From: Sedimentisphaerales bacterium
GTDB lineage: Bacteria; Planctomycetota; Phycisphaerae; Sedimentisphaerales; Anaerobacaceae
NCBI GenBank assembly: GCA_030611315.1
Contig: JAUWPZ010000002.1
Coordinates: forward strand, 1-62,452
DNA length: 62,452 nt
Direction: 5' to 3'
Of the stretch, positions 45,124 through 53,310 are shown one piece after another. The translations under genes were made by a program, and so were the position numbers. The notes under the pieces are model-generated. The model saw only the letters and a program-made list of their open reading frames with translations. It did no database searches and had not been told where the DNA came from. The stretch's first letter is position 1. Each line of letters opens with the position of its first letter.

Positions 45124-46056
45124 TTACTCAAGCGAGCCGACTAAATCCTTTATATTTGTTATGTTCTTACCGGTGCAGTATTGTTTTATCCCTTCGATTA
45201 TCTTTATCGCGCAGCCCGGCTCGACAAAATTCGACGTTCCCACTGCCACCGCCGATGCACCTGCGATAATAAATTCGATAGCGTCCGATGCGTTCCTTAT
45301 TCCCCCCATGCCCAGAATCGGCACCCCTCTATCTTTCGCAACCTCGGTATAGACTTTATTCACTAAATAGACCGCTATCGGCTTTATCGCCGGCCCCGAC
45401 AATCCGCCCGTCCTGTTGGCTAAGATTGGCTTTCGGCTCTCGATATCGACAACCATCGCCGTAAAAGTATTGATAAGGCTAAGCGCATCGGCTCCCGCAT
45501 CGACCGCCGCGCGGGCGATTACGCTTATGTCCGTAACGGCCGGCGACAGCTTCACCATCAACATCTTCTCCCCGCAGGCCCTTTTCATCGCCGATGTTAT
45601 TTCCCTCACCTGCCAGGCCTCCGTCCCGAAGCTTATCCCGCCCTTGGCTACGTTCGGACAACTTATATTCAGTTCAAACCCCGCGATTTCCTGTCTGTCC
45701 GCCAGCCTCTCCGCCACCGCCGCATATTCTTCGATTGTCTCCCCGGCCACGTTCACAAATACGGGCACCGACAATTTCTCGATGACCGGCAGTTTCTCTT
45801 CGATAAATTTATCCAATCCGATATTGGCCAGGCCGATTGCGTTAAGCATCCCCGAATCGGTCTCGACTATCCTCGGAGTATCGTTGCCTTTCCTCGGCTG
45901 CTGCGTGATACTCTTGGTGATAAACCCGCCTAATTTGTTGATATCCACAAAATCACCTAATTCATCCGCATAACCGCACGTCCCAGACGCCGTAAAAACC
46001 GGATTAGCCAATCTCAACCTGCCAAATTCTACCGATATGTCAACCATCTCTTCCAT
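45124..46056 (-). CDS. pyrD: Dihydroorotate dehydrogenase, class 1B catalytic subunit
   Basis: GGAAGAG lies before the ATG. The 310-residue flavoprotein begins with NPVFTASGTCGYADEL and has ETDSGMLNAIGLANIG, the catalytic Cys in FELNISCPNV and the FMN-binding GMGGIRNASDAIEFI. It oxidises dihydroorotate to orotate in pyrimidine synthesis, passing electrons through PyrK to NAD. pyrK lies immediately upstream, separated by a 121-bp repeat-filled gap. Confidence 0.95.
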   Translation of the reverse strand: MEEMVDISVEFGRLRLANPVFTASGTCGYADELGDFVDINKLGGFITKSITQQPRKGNDTPRIVETDSGMLNAIGLANIGLDKFIEEKLPVIEKLSVPVFVNVAGETIEEYAAVAERLADRQEIAGFELNISCPNVAKGGISFGTEAWQVREITSAMKRACGEKMLMVKLSPAVTDISVIARAAVDAGADALSLINTFTAMVVDIESRKPILANRTGGLSGPAIKPIAVYLVNKVYTEVAKDRGVPILGMGGIRNASDAIEFIIAGASAVAVGTSNFVEPGCAIKIIEGIKQYCTGKNITNIKDLVGSLE

Positions 46057-46069
46057 ACGTGCTCTTCCT

Positions 46070-46140
46070 TATCATTCCTGCGAAAACGCCGAATCCACAT
46101 TTCGACATTCGAAATTCCTTGTTCGACATTCAATATTCAC
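46070..46140. repeat. Dispersed repeat: GCCGAATCCACA plus TTCGACATTC units
   Basis: CATTCCTGCGAAAACGCCGAATCCACATTTCGACATTCG is followed by AATTCCTTGTTCGACATTCA. Closely similar text occurs at 51300-51358, and a looser version at 3871-3910. It fills most of the pyrK-pyrD gap. Confidence 0.65.
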
Positions 46141-46177
46141 CTATCGCCCTACGCTATCTGTATTCTGTCCTTTGTGA

Positions 46178-47122
46178 TTAAAAAACTACTTCCTTCGCAT
46201 CAAAAACAGGGCCGTCCTTACAGCACAATTTATATATTGTCTCATTCGAATCGCCGGCCCTGCATTCCACCGCGCAGCTCTGGCACACGCCGAACCCGCA
46301 CGCCATCCGCCGTTCCATGCTCAACTGGCAATCGATATTTTTTCCTTTCGCGATTTCAGCCACTCGCGACAGCATTTGCTCAGGCCCGCACGCATAGATT
46401 ATGATTTTCTCGTTTGCGGTACTGCACTTGCCGAGCCACTCCGCGGCAAGCTCCGTAACCATCCCGTGGTGTCCCGCCGAGCCGTCGTCTGTTGCCAACA
46501 GTGATTCTATACCGTACTTGGAAAACTCCGGCACGGCAAATCCCAATTGCTGTGAAATCGCATCTAATTGTCTCTCAAACGGTAATTCTTTTGCCGTCCT
46601 TGCCCCGGCAAATGCGACAACCTCCATTGTAGGATAATCCGCTGTTAGCACCTTCGCTAAGCACTCCAGCGGCCCGGCTCCCATCCCACCGACAACCAGA
46701 AGTGCCGTCTCCTTGCCCTCCGGTACCCCAAAGCCGTTCCCCAAGGGCCCGATTATGTTCACTGAATTACCTGCCACTAAAGTTGTCATTCGCAGAGAAG
46801 CGGGTCCGACAACACAATAAAGAATTTCTACGCGAGTTTTGTTATCCTTTTTCGTAACGTCAGCAAAGCTAAAGGGTCTCCGCAGTAAAATCTTTCGCTG
46901 CGCCGCGTCCGCCAATTCCGCCGGCACGCTTTCTCCATCCGGCAGGGCGATGCCTCTCAAATCCAGTTGCGCAAACTGTCCCGGCCTGAAATTACCAAAT
47001 GCCTCCGCTCCCGCTCCTGAAAATTCCAGACCAAGACGGTAGAAACGCTTACCTATCTGCTTGTTGAAAAACACAACCGCATCGAATACACCCTTGACAT
47101 TCGCAGTTTGCTCTTCCGACAT
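46178..47122 (-). CDS. pyrK: Dihydroorotate dehydrogenase electron-transfer subunit
   Basis: The 314-residue protein has the ferredoxin-reductase layout: FAD-binding FRPGQFAQLDL and RRPFSFAD, and NAD-binding VVGGMGAGPLECL. A C-terminal [2Fe-2S] cluster is formed by four Cys in ACGFGVCQSCAVEC and YKLCCKDG. It passes electrons from PyrD to NAD. The ATG is preceded by no ribosome site: a CCCCGCG/CGCGGGG hairpin element ends three bases before it, so translation may be coupled or structure-controlled. Confidence 0.94.
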   Translation of the reverse strand: MSEEQTANVKGVFDAVVFFNKQIGKRFYRLGLEFSGAGAEAFGNFRPGQFAQLDLRGIALPDGESVPAELADAAQRKILLRRPFSFADVTKKDNKTRVEILYCVVGPASLRMTTLVAGNSVNIIGPLGNGFGVPEGKETALLVVGGMGAGPLECLAKVLTADYPTMEVVAFAGARTAKELPFERQLDAISQQLGFAVPEFSKYGIESLLATDDGSAGHHGMVTELAAEWLGKCSTANEKIIIYACGPEQMLSRVAEIAKGKNIDCQLSMERRMACGFGVCQSCAVECRAGDSNETIYKLCCKDGPVFDAKEVVF

Positions 47123-47154
47123 ATTTAGCCCCGCGTTTCACGCGGGGTCCTCAC
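47121..47154 (-). repeat. TTTAGC-type hairpin element at the pyrK start
   Basis: Read on +, it is ATTTAGC-CCCGCG-TTTCA-CGCGGGG-TCCTCA. The stem is perfect. The loop and stem differ from the copies at 27729 (CCGCAA...TTGCGG) and 61429 (CCCCAAA...TTTGGGG), but the TTTAGC and TTCTC/TCCTC flanks are kept. It overlaps the pyrK ATG. Confidence 0.7.
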
Positions 47155-47171
47155 TTACCCACGGCTTCGCT

Positions 47172-48416
47172 TTATAGCAGCCCTTCATAAACCCTCACGC
47201 CGTCCACCACTTTACAGATGTGAACGGCATATTTGTCCGCGAAATCGGGACGGCTTCGAGGATACGCTCTATTGACGGCCTGTTTCACCGCCTCGATACT
47301 CTTGGCCAGAACCAGAGCGCCGGACGCCCCTTTATCGCCGCCGCCAAGCATCCGCTCTCCCAAAACGCCCGGAACCGTCCGAACAATATCGCACATCGTT
47401 TCCAGTTCAGGCCCCGATATCTTATAATAGTCGCGCAGCCCCGCACCGTCTTCTCTGAATATCCTCCCCACCGTTTCGATATCGCCCGCCTTCCAGGCCT
47501 CCAACATTTTGTAAAACCGTTTTTGCGCGCCGAATATATATATCAGCCTGTCGCACAAATCCGGATATTTCTCTCGGAGCTGCACTAATATCTTTTCATA
47601 CATCTCTTTGTCCTTGACGTCCGCAAGGCAGGATACATCGTAATTGCTTTTTTGCAGTATCGAAGCTAATTCCTCGCACTCGGCCCTTCGAATTTTATAC
47701 GTCGATTTCTCTAAGCCCGGCCTTTCCGTACCCGTATCCATAACAACGATTCGCAGCTCCTCGCCGCCCGCTCCCAGCGGAACATAATCCAGTGACCGCT
47801 CCGCTGGATTATAGTAGCTGCCCATCCCCTCGCGCCCGAACAGTATCATAATCTGGTCCAATTGTCCGCACGGCGAGCCGATATAATCGTTCTCAACCGC
47901 CTGCGCCAAATCGACTATCCGCATCTTATCTTCTATTTCGATGCCGTTCGCATCCAGCAGCGACAGTATCAGATTCAGGCTCAAGGAAGCCGACCGGCTC
48001 ATACCGCCGCCCGGGATATTCCCGTATATCACACCGTCAATCCCCTGCGATAGCTCGACCCCTTCCCGCCGAAGTATATAATCAACTCCGTACGCGAACC
48101 TTCCCCAAGTCTCAGCTATGGCTGCTGACTTTGGCTCGGGAATCTCTCCTAATTTAAAATCTATTACTCCGTCATCCGGAAAATTACCGCTGTACAGTCT
48201 GACCTTATCTGTCCCGTTCGGCCTGTATGCCATCCAGATAAACCGGTCCGTCGCAACCCCGAACAGCTCCGTCCCGTTATAATCTCCATGCTCCACACCC
48301 AAGCAGAACCGCGATGACGTCCGCCTGACCTTCCCCCCGGCGATATCGATTGCCTCGTCCTTCGCAAACTTAATTATTCTCTCCAGTGCCTCCTGGCCTT
48401 GCTTCGTTAGCTCCAT
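47172..48416 (-). CDS. Galactokinase-type GHMP kinase
   Basis: The 414-residue protein has the galactokinase signature SSRFCLGVEHGDYNG (like GEHTDYN), the ATP-binding loop GNIPGGGMSRSASLS, the substrate segment ENDYIGSPCGQLDQ, and the C-terminal ERMLGGGDKGASGALV. The ATP loop is less glycine-rich than in canonical GalK. It phosphorylates galactose or a related sugar in the cytoplasm. The sodium/solute symporter ends 13 bp upstream on the same strand, so uptake and phosphorylation are probably linked. Confidence 0.85.
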   Translation of the reverse strand: MELTKQGQEALERIIKFAKDEAIDIAGGKVRRTSSRFCLGVEHGDYNGTELFGVATDRFIWMAYRPNGTDKVRLYSGNFPDDGVIDFKLGEIPEPKSAAIAETWGRFAYGVDYILRREGVELSQGIDGVIYGNIPGGGMSRSASLSLNLILSLLDANGIEIEDKMRIVDLAQAVENDYIGSPCGQLDQIMILFGREGMGSYYNPAERSLDYVPLGAGGEELRIVVMDTGTERPGLEKSTYKIRRAECEELASILQKSNYDVSCLADVKDKEMYEKILVQLREKYPDLCDRLIYIFGAQKRFYKMLEAWKAGDIETVGRIFREDGAGLRDYYKISGPELETMCDIVRTVPGVLGERMLGGGDKGASGALVLAKSIEAVKQAVNRAYPRSRPDFADKYAVHICKVVDGVRVYEGLL

Positions 48417-48429
48417 AACTCAACTCTCA

Positions 48430-50337
48430 TTACCAGAATATGATGTAAAGAACTACTGTCAGGAACACCACGAACAAGCCGAAGTAAACAGAACCCTTGG
48501 ACCAGCTCAGCTCAATCTTGGTCTGCTCCGGCAGCACGATTAGTTCCTTCATCGGCCTTATTAATGTTACTAACAGCAGAACGAACGCAATAGCGCCTAC
48601 CGTGATTCCCATACGGTTCAGAAATGCCATATCGCCCCAACCGAAGAACAGAATCCCGTAGATAATCGGGCTGAGAATCAGCCCCAGAACACCACAATAC
48701 CGAGGCGTCCTTTTCACAAACAATCCAAACAGGAAGATAGTCAGCACGCCCGGTGATATGAATCCCTGGAACTCTTGAATGTAAGCGAAAGCGCCCTTGA
48801 ATTTCGGGTTTGCCAGCACCGGCGCGATTAGACACCCGATGAACACCCCGATCGGCACGCAACAGCGACCTACCCGCACCAGAGCTTTCTGTGCTGCCTT
48901 CTTATTGAACCATTCCCTGTAAATATCCATCGTAAAGATTGTCGAAGCTGCGTTCAACATCGATGCCAGAGAGCTAATCACTGCTCCCATCAATGCCGCC
49001 AAAACAAATCCCCGTAGCCCGTGCGGAGTCAGGTACCGAATCAACAACGGAAATGCACCATCGTAATCATAGCCCACTAATTCCTGCCGGACTTCAACAT
49101 CGGGGTGACTATCGTCCACCCCCTCCAGCAGTTCTTTGTTGATTCCACTTAGGTTCTCGCCCGCCGGCGCAGCCTTCCCAAGAACTGCCGCATTGAATGT
49201 TAGCATCTCTTTGGCAAGCTGCGGCTCCAACTGTGCAAAGTCGCCATCGAATGGAATAACCATCCCCGCTTCAGCCGGGGTAGTTTTGACTTGGGCAAAT
49301 GCCTCTAATACAGGCTTGTTCAAAGACTCCTGGTTCATTGCGTTCTCCTGCATCTTGCCCGCATATAATGTGAACGCAATAATCCCCGGAATACACACAA
49401 TAAAAGGAATGATCAGCTTCAGGAAAGCGGCAAACACAATACCCCTTTGACCTTCACGCAGAGAGTGGGCTCCCAGTGTTCTCTGCATGATGAATTGGTT
49501 CAAGCCCCAGTAATAGAAGTTCGGAATCCATATCCCCAGCAGCAATGCCGTCCAGGGAAGAAAGGTGCTGGTCCGCGGCAGCGCCATGTGCATACTACTA
49601 TCTTTGAGAGCAGCGAACTTCTCGCCGAATGTCGCGCCGTCCCCCACGCCTAATGATGTATTCACCGCTGAAACATCTATCCCCTCGAACCTGCCAGGAT
49701 TGTCCAATGCCATAAACGTCAGCACCATTACCACCGCACCGCCGATTATTAGTGCCGAGCCCTGAATCAGGTCTGCCCACGCGCAGGCTTTCAGGCCTCC
49801 AGCTGCGACATATATACCCGCCAGGATACCGACAAACCAGGAGAGCGTTGTGAGGTTGATTGGTATGCCCATCAACTCTTCTCTAAAAAGCGGATTCAGC
49901 GCCTTGGCTCCGAGATATATCACTGTTGGGATGGTCACTCCCAAATAAATAATCACCATCAAAAGAGACATCACTAATCGGGATGTGTGATTGAAACGAT
50001 ACTCTAAGTATTCGGGTATCGTGAAAATACCGCTCTTGAGAAACTTCGGTAAAAAGAAAAACGCCACCACAACTAAAGTTATCGCCGCGACCCACTCATA
50101 GCTTGCCACTGCCAAACCAATTGAACCTTTGGCCGCCTGGCCCGACATTCCAACGAACTGCTCGGCAGAGATATTCGCCGCGATTAGTGAAAATCCTATC
50201 AGCCACCATTTCAGACCCCGGCCCGCAAGAAAGTAATCCTCGCTGGTTTTTCCTTTGCGGCTCTTTAGCAGCCCTACGCTAATTACACAAACGAAGAATA
50301 CCGCTAATACCCCAATGTCTAAACCGCTTAATTCCAT
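48430..50337 (-). CDS. Sodium:solute symporter (SSS family, sugar-type)
   Basis: The 635-residue protein has about 14 membrane helices. Family landmarks include DYFLAGRGLKWWLIGFSLIA-ANISAEQFVGMSG near the N-terminus, the GLKACAWADLIQGSALIIGG motif, and FVLAALMGAVISSLASMLNA-ASTIFTMDIY, which carries the sodium-site Ser/Ala residues. It resembles SglT-type sodium/glucose-galactose cotransporters. It has a longer loop around residues 360-420 facing one side of the membrane. It is the likely entry route for sugar used by the downstream kinase. Confidence 0.92.
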   Translation of the reverse strand: MELSGLDIGVLAVFFVCVISVGLLKSRKGKTSEDYFLAGRGLKWWLIGFSLIAANISAEQFVGMSGQAAKGSIGLAVASYEWVAAITLVVVAFFFLPKFLKSGIFTIPEYLEYRFNHTSRLVMSLLMVIIYLGVTIPTVIYLGAKALNPLFREELMGIPINLTTLSWFVGILAGIYVAAGGLKACAWADLIQGSALIIGGAVVMVLTFMALDNPGRFEGIDVSAVNTSLGVGDGATFGEKFAALKDSSMHMALPRTSTFLPWTALLLGIWIPNFYYWGLNQFIMQRTLGAHSLREGQRGIVFAAFLKLIIPFIVCIPGIIAFTLYAGKMQENAMNQESLNKPVLEAFAQVKTTPAEAGMVIPFDGDFAQLEPQLAKEMLTFNAAVLGKAAPAGENLSGINKELLEGVDDSHPDVEVRQELVGYDYDGAFPLLIRYLTPHGLRGFVLAALMGAVISSLASMLNAASTIFTMDIYREWFNKKAAQKALVRVGRCCVPIGVFIGCLIAPVLANPKFKGAFAYIQEFQGFISPGVLTIFLFGLFVKRTPRYCGVLGLILSPIIYGILFFGWGDMAFLNRMGITVGAIAFVLLLVTLIRPMKELIVLPEQTKIELSWSKGSVYFGLFVVFLTVVLYIIFW

Positions 50338-50489
50338 TTGTGAACTCCTTAATCTAAACCTTCCCTGCCAAAATCCTTTCCTTTTTATGCTTCTCTAATT
50401 CATTGTTTTGTTCTGATTAAATCAAATCAATTGCTATTATAACTACTTCCCCACACACCGCAACAAAATACATATCTCCTTGCCTTCCC

Positions 50490-50612
50490 CAAATCGTCAT
50501 TCCGAGCGCAGTCGAGGAATCTGTAAAAAAACGCCGCAAATTCATTTGCGGCCTCTACTTAAGTTTTGCCCTCAAAATTATTGTAGGGGTTCTCGTTTTG
50601 GACATTTGGATT
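50490..50612 (+). repeat. Compound repeat, second copy
   Basis: The order is GTCATTCCGAGC...GAGGAATCT, TAAAAAAACGCCGCAAATTC with TTTGCGGC, then a decayed TTTTGCCCTCAAAATTATTG and GGGGTTCTCGTTTTGGA. It matches 27661-27770 unit for unit and in the same orientation. Confidence 0.7.
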
Positions 50613-50690
50613 TTGTATTTGTTTAGGATTTCGTGCTTCGAATTTCGTTTTTTTCTGTCTGGAGTCTTGTGTCTGGGGTCTTGTGTCTTA

Positions 50691-50880
50691 ACTAGTTCCT
50701 GTTGTGGAAACAGCATTTGTCATTCCTGCGAAGCTTGTGCCCGCGAAGGCGGGTAGCAGGAATCCAGGTTTTTTCGATGCAGACCCCTGCTGCCTGCTTT
50801 TGCAGGCACAAGTTTACCCCCGCGAAAGCGGGGGCAGGGGTGACATCGCCAGTTTTGGCTTTCCGCAACAGCAACTAACT
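50691..50880 (+). repeat. MITE-like element, long copy
   Basis: Terminal inverted repeats CTGTTGTGGAAA and TTTCCGCAACAG are flanked by ACTAGTTC and CAACTAACT. Its core matches the reverse complement of 62201-62330. Relative to that short copy it contains two extra inserts: a GCTTGTGCCCGCGAAGGCGG-GTAG unit, and one with GGCACAAGTTTACC and CCCGCGAAAGCGGG, both of the same micro-module type. No coding capacity is seen. Confidence 0.8.
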
Positions 50881-51031
50881 ACGCTTCACGCACAAAGCAA
50901 TACTGAATTGCGAGCGACCCCGCTTCGCCAAAGCTATGCGGTGGCGAGAGCAAAATGGCAACCCAGGCGATCTCATTTTACATTTTGCACTGTGGTTTTA
51001 CGTTTTGAAATTTAACTCTTTAATTTTTTTT

Positions 51032-51218
51032 TCATGCTTCCAGAGCTTCGAGCGTGTTCATCACTTCCGGAATATGCGTAAAAGCCGGCCCGCCGGCCAT
51101 CATTACCGCCACTGAAGCCGCCTCCAGAATCTCCTGCCCCGTTGCCCCCGCATCAAGGCACTTCTGCGTATGGAGCCTATTTGAACTTTTCAAAAAATTC
51201 TTTTACTTCCTGTCCCAT
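51032..51218 (-). pseudogene. Carboxymuconolactone decarboxylase (AhpD-like) remnant
   Basis: The ATG at 51218 follows AAGGGAG and encodes MGQEVKEFFEKFK, then a stop. In another frame the sequence continues HTQKCLDAGATGQEILEAAS, then VAVMMAGGPAFTHIPEVMNT, up to a TGA at 51032. That is the C-terminal half of a CMD-family protein. The middle, including the CxxC region, is missing, and the two ends differ by one frame, so a deletion destroyed the gene. Confidence 0.8.
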
Positions 51219-51274
51219 AATGCTCCCTTTCTAAAGTGAATATTGAAAACAGTAATAAAATATGCTTTCTGTCA

Positions 51275-51360
51275 CCCGCAAATCTTGTACCCGCGAAGGC
51301 TGGTAACGCCGAATCCACACTTCGACATTCGACGTTCTTAATTCTACATTCTTAATTCTC
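51275..51360. repeat. GCCGAATCCACA/TTCGACATTC repeat with CTTGTACC module
   Basis: CACCCGCAAATCTTGTACCC-GCGAAGGCTGGTAACGCCGAATCCACA is followed by TTCGACATTCGACGTTCTTA and ATTCTACATTCTTAATTC. The right part matches 46090-46139. The left part is a variant of the CTTGTGCC...GGTA micro-module. Confidence 0.6.
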
Positions 51361-51366
51361 TGTCCT

Positions 51367-52224
51367 CTAACTCCTCATAAACGCTCCACCCAGCGCCTCA
51401 ATTATATCCGTAGCCATCAGGCTCACCTGCCCCGTCTTTTTCGCCGCTATATCACCGGCTAAGCCGTGGATATGAACACCTAGCACCGTGGCATCGAACC
51501 TGCTCAATCCCTGGCCGAGCAGGGCGGTTATAACACCCGTCAAAACGTCTCCCGAACCGGCCGTCGCCATACCCGGATTACCCGTCTTGTTTATATAAAC
51601 TTTTTCGCCGTCCGTAACCACCGTCCCTGCCCCTTTAAGGGCCACAATGGTTTTGGTTCGCCTCGCCAATTGTCCCGCTTGTTCCTCGCGCTCTCCCGGC
51701 AGCGGTTCTCGAAACAGCCCCGACCATAATCTCTTCATCTCGCCCGGATGTGGCGTCACGACCAGCTTTGCCTTTAGTCCGGCCGGCCAGTCCGTAATCC
51801 CGGCCAGGTTATTCAAACCATCGGCGTCTATAACTAACCGCAGTCCTTCTTCTTCGAGAAGTTTTTCAAGCACTGTCCGTATCCCGCCGCTGATACCGAC
51901 TCCCGGCCCGAACGCCGCCGCATCGTTCTCTGCCGCGATATCGAGCGCTGCGCTTACAGCCTTGCCCGATATTCGCCCCTCGTCGTCTTCGGCTAAGGCG
52001 ATAGTGGTAAAAGACGGCTCTATCGAAGCGACTATCGGCAAAACGCTTTTCGGCGTAGCAACTCGCACGAGCCCGGCCCCTCCACGCAGCGCCGCTCGAC
52101 CCGCAAGCGCAGCCGCTCCACTCATACCTCTGCTACCGGCGATGATACAAACCTTGCCGAAATCGCCCTTATGAGCGTCAACTGTCCTTGGCCTTAGCTT
52201 CGGGATAGATTCTATTAACTGCAT
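51367..52224 (-). CDS. nnrD: ADP/ATP-dependent NAD(P)H-hydrate dehydratase (YjeF C-terminal domain type)
   Basis: The 285-residue ribokinase-fold protein carries HKGDFGKVCIIAGSRGMSGA at the N-terminus, FGPGVG, the VIDADGLN strand, VVTPHPGEMKRL and the anion-hole loop NPGMATAGSGDVLTGVI. It repairs damaged NADH/NADPH hydrates by ATP- or ADP-driven dehydration. The epimerase domain (YjeF N-terminal) is not fused here, so it would be encoded elsewhere. It stands alone on the minus strand. Confidence 0.93.
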   Translation of the reverse strand: MQLIESIPKLRPRTVDAHKGDFGKVCIIAGSRGMSGAAALAGRAALRGGAGLVRVATPKSVLPIVASIEPSFTTIALAEDDEGRISGKAVSAALDIAAENDAAAFGPGVGISGGIRTVLEKLLEEEGLRLVIDADGLNNLAGITDWPAGLKAKLVVTPHPGEMKRLWSGLFREPLPGEREEQAGQLARRTKTIVALKGAGTVVTDGEKVYINKTGNPGMATAGSGDVLTGVITALLGQGLSRFDATVLGVHIHGLAGDIAAKKTGQVSLMATDIIEALGGAFMRS

Positions 52225-52384
52225 ATAACCTCATTTCGAGCAGTATATTACAAAAAATGCAGGATATGGTCAATAAAAGATTTGACAGGCAGACATGAAG
52301 GTTTATAATAAGGAAATAAAGTGAAGAATTTGTTTGGGATCAGCGGTAAAAGAATCCGCCGGTTTTAGTAGAGATTAAAACCTA

Positions 52385-52537
52385 TTGAGTGAAATTATAT
52401 TTATCGTTGAAAATTCCGATGAGGGTGGTTACACCGCTAAATCTCTCGGTTACTCTATTTATACAGAAGGCGAAACATTAGACGAGTTAAAAGAAAATAT
52501 CAAAGATGCGATAAAATGCCACTTTGACGTAAATTAA
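52385..52537 (+). CDS. Small HicB-like antitoxin-family protein
   Basis: A TTG-initiated frame of 50 residues reads SEIIFIVENSDEGGYTAKSL, then a GYSIYTEGETLDEL helix and a C-terminal DAIKCHFD. This is the beta-beta-beta-alpha pattern of the HicB N-terminal domain, which neutralises HicA toxins. No DNA-binding tail is present, as in many stand-alone HicB-like proteins. An ATCAGCGGTAAAAGAATCCG stretch just upstream could be a HicA relic but is too short to prove. It heads a toxin-antitoxin-rich stretch. Confidence 0.7.
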   Translation: MSEIIFIVENSDEGGYTAKSLGYSIYTEGETLDELKENIKDAIKCHFDVN

Positions 52538-52612
52538 AGAATCGTTCCAACTGGAAAGTATCGAGCAGGAATGTCAATTGCTTGAGAAGGGTCAATTTGG
52601 TAGAGTATTGCT

Positions 52613-52888
52613 ATGAAATTCGAATGGGATCCACGCAAGGCCGACAGCAACCTGAAGAAGCATGGCGTGTCGTTTCAAGAGGCTGCGTCGGTTTTTGGTG
52701 ATGCCCTCTCGATTACATACCCCTATCCTAATCACTCGGTGACGGAACACCGGTTTATCACAGTAGGAATGTCTCAATCTGGGAAAGTGCTTATGGTCGC
52801 GCATACAGACCGCGGCGACAAAATTCGGGTCATTAGTGCAAGAAAAACGACACAGAAAGAACGAAGATATTATGAAGAAGGCAAATAA
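52613..52888 (+). CDS. brnT: BrnT-family type II toxin
   Basis: The 91-residue protein starts with the family hallmark FEWDPRKADSNLKKHGVSF, continues with EAASVFGDAL and EHRFITVGMS, and ends VRVISARKTTQKERRYYE, a RelE-like ribonuclease fold. BrnT cleaves RNA and is bound by BrnA. The antitoxin start overlaps its 3' end by 17 bases, the usual brnT-brnA order. Confidence 0.93.
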   Translation: MKFEWDPRKADSNLKKHGVSFQEAASVFGDALSITYPYPNHSVTEHRFITVGMSQSGKVLMVAHTDRGDKIRVISARKTTQKERRYYEEGK

Positions 52889-53102
52889 CAAAAAAATGTC
52901 CGATGATTTGCGGTCGGAATACGACCTCTCCAAACTCAAAGGTGGTGTACGAGGCAAGTATGCCAAGCGCTTCCAGCAGGGGACGAACTTGGTTCTGCTC
53001 TCGCCGGATGTTGCCGAGTATTTCCCTGATGAACAATCGGTGAATGCCGCGCTGAGGTCTCTGGTCAGCATTGCCAAGACCGAACTGCACCGTGCGAATT
53101 AA
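52872..53102 (+). CDS. brnA: BrnA-family antitoxin
   Basis: The ATG at 52872 lies inside the end of brnT. The 76-residue product has a basic N-terminus, DDLRSEYDLSKLKGGVRGKY, and a C-terminal ribbon-helix-helix-like segment (NLVLLSPDVAEYFPDEQSVN-AALRSLV). BrnA neutralises BrnT and represses the operon by DNA binding. Length and position fit the family. Confidence 0.9.
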   Translation: MKKANNKKMSDDLRSEYDLSKLKGGVRGKYAKRFQQGTNLVLLSPDVAEYFPDEQSVNAALRSLVSIAKTELHRAN

Positions 53103-53310
53103 CCCGTAGATAAGACACCAGTGAACAGGGTCGCCATCACGTGCAGGGGTCCGTGGTGCAGAAGACGGTCGGTGAAGCGGTTCATGTACTGATGAAAGAG
53201 AACTTAGGAAGTATTGCGATTGGAGTATTATCTGGAAGAAAGACCCGAAAGCGGGTTTATCTGGAAACCATATAATACATAGTTCGGCTTTAAGGAGCGT
53301 ACAAGAAAGC

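Larger units (their letters stand above)
50338..51366. other. Gene-poor region built from repeats and a pseudogene
   Basis: No intact gene is visible in this kilobase. It holds a compound repeat (50490-50612), a TIR-bounded element (50691-50880), a decayed carboxymuconolactone-decarboxylase gene (51032-51218) and further GCCGAATCC/TTCGACATTC repeats (51275-51360). The text GTCTGGAGTCTTGTGTCTGG-GGTCTTG near 50657 resembles GTCTTGAGTCTGAAGTCTTG near 54702. Confidence 0.6.

Noticed and set aside
52321-52368. Possible HicA toxin relic before the HicB-like gene (GISGKRIRRF)
   Set aside because: Only about ten residues resemble the HicA N-terminus, and a stop follows. This is too little to support a call.
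53103-53310. A minus-strand frame through the gap after brnA
   Set aside because: The readable stretch crosses brnA itself in antisense, has no start site and shows no known domain. I treat the gap as non-coding.
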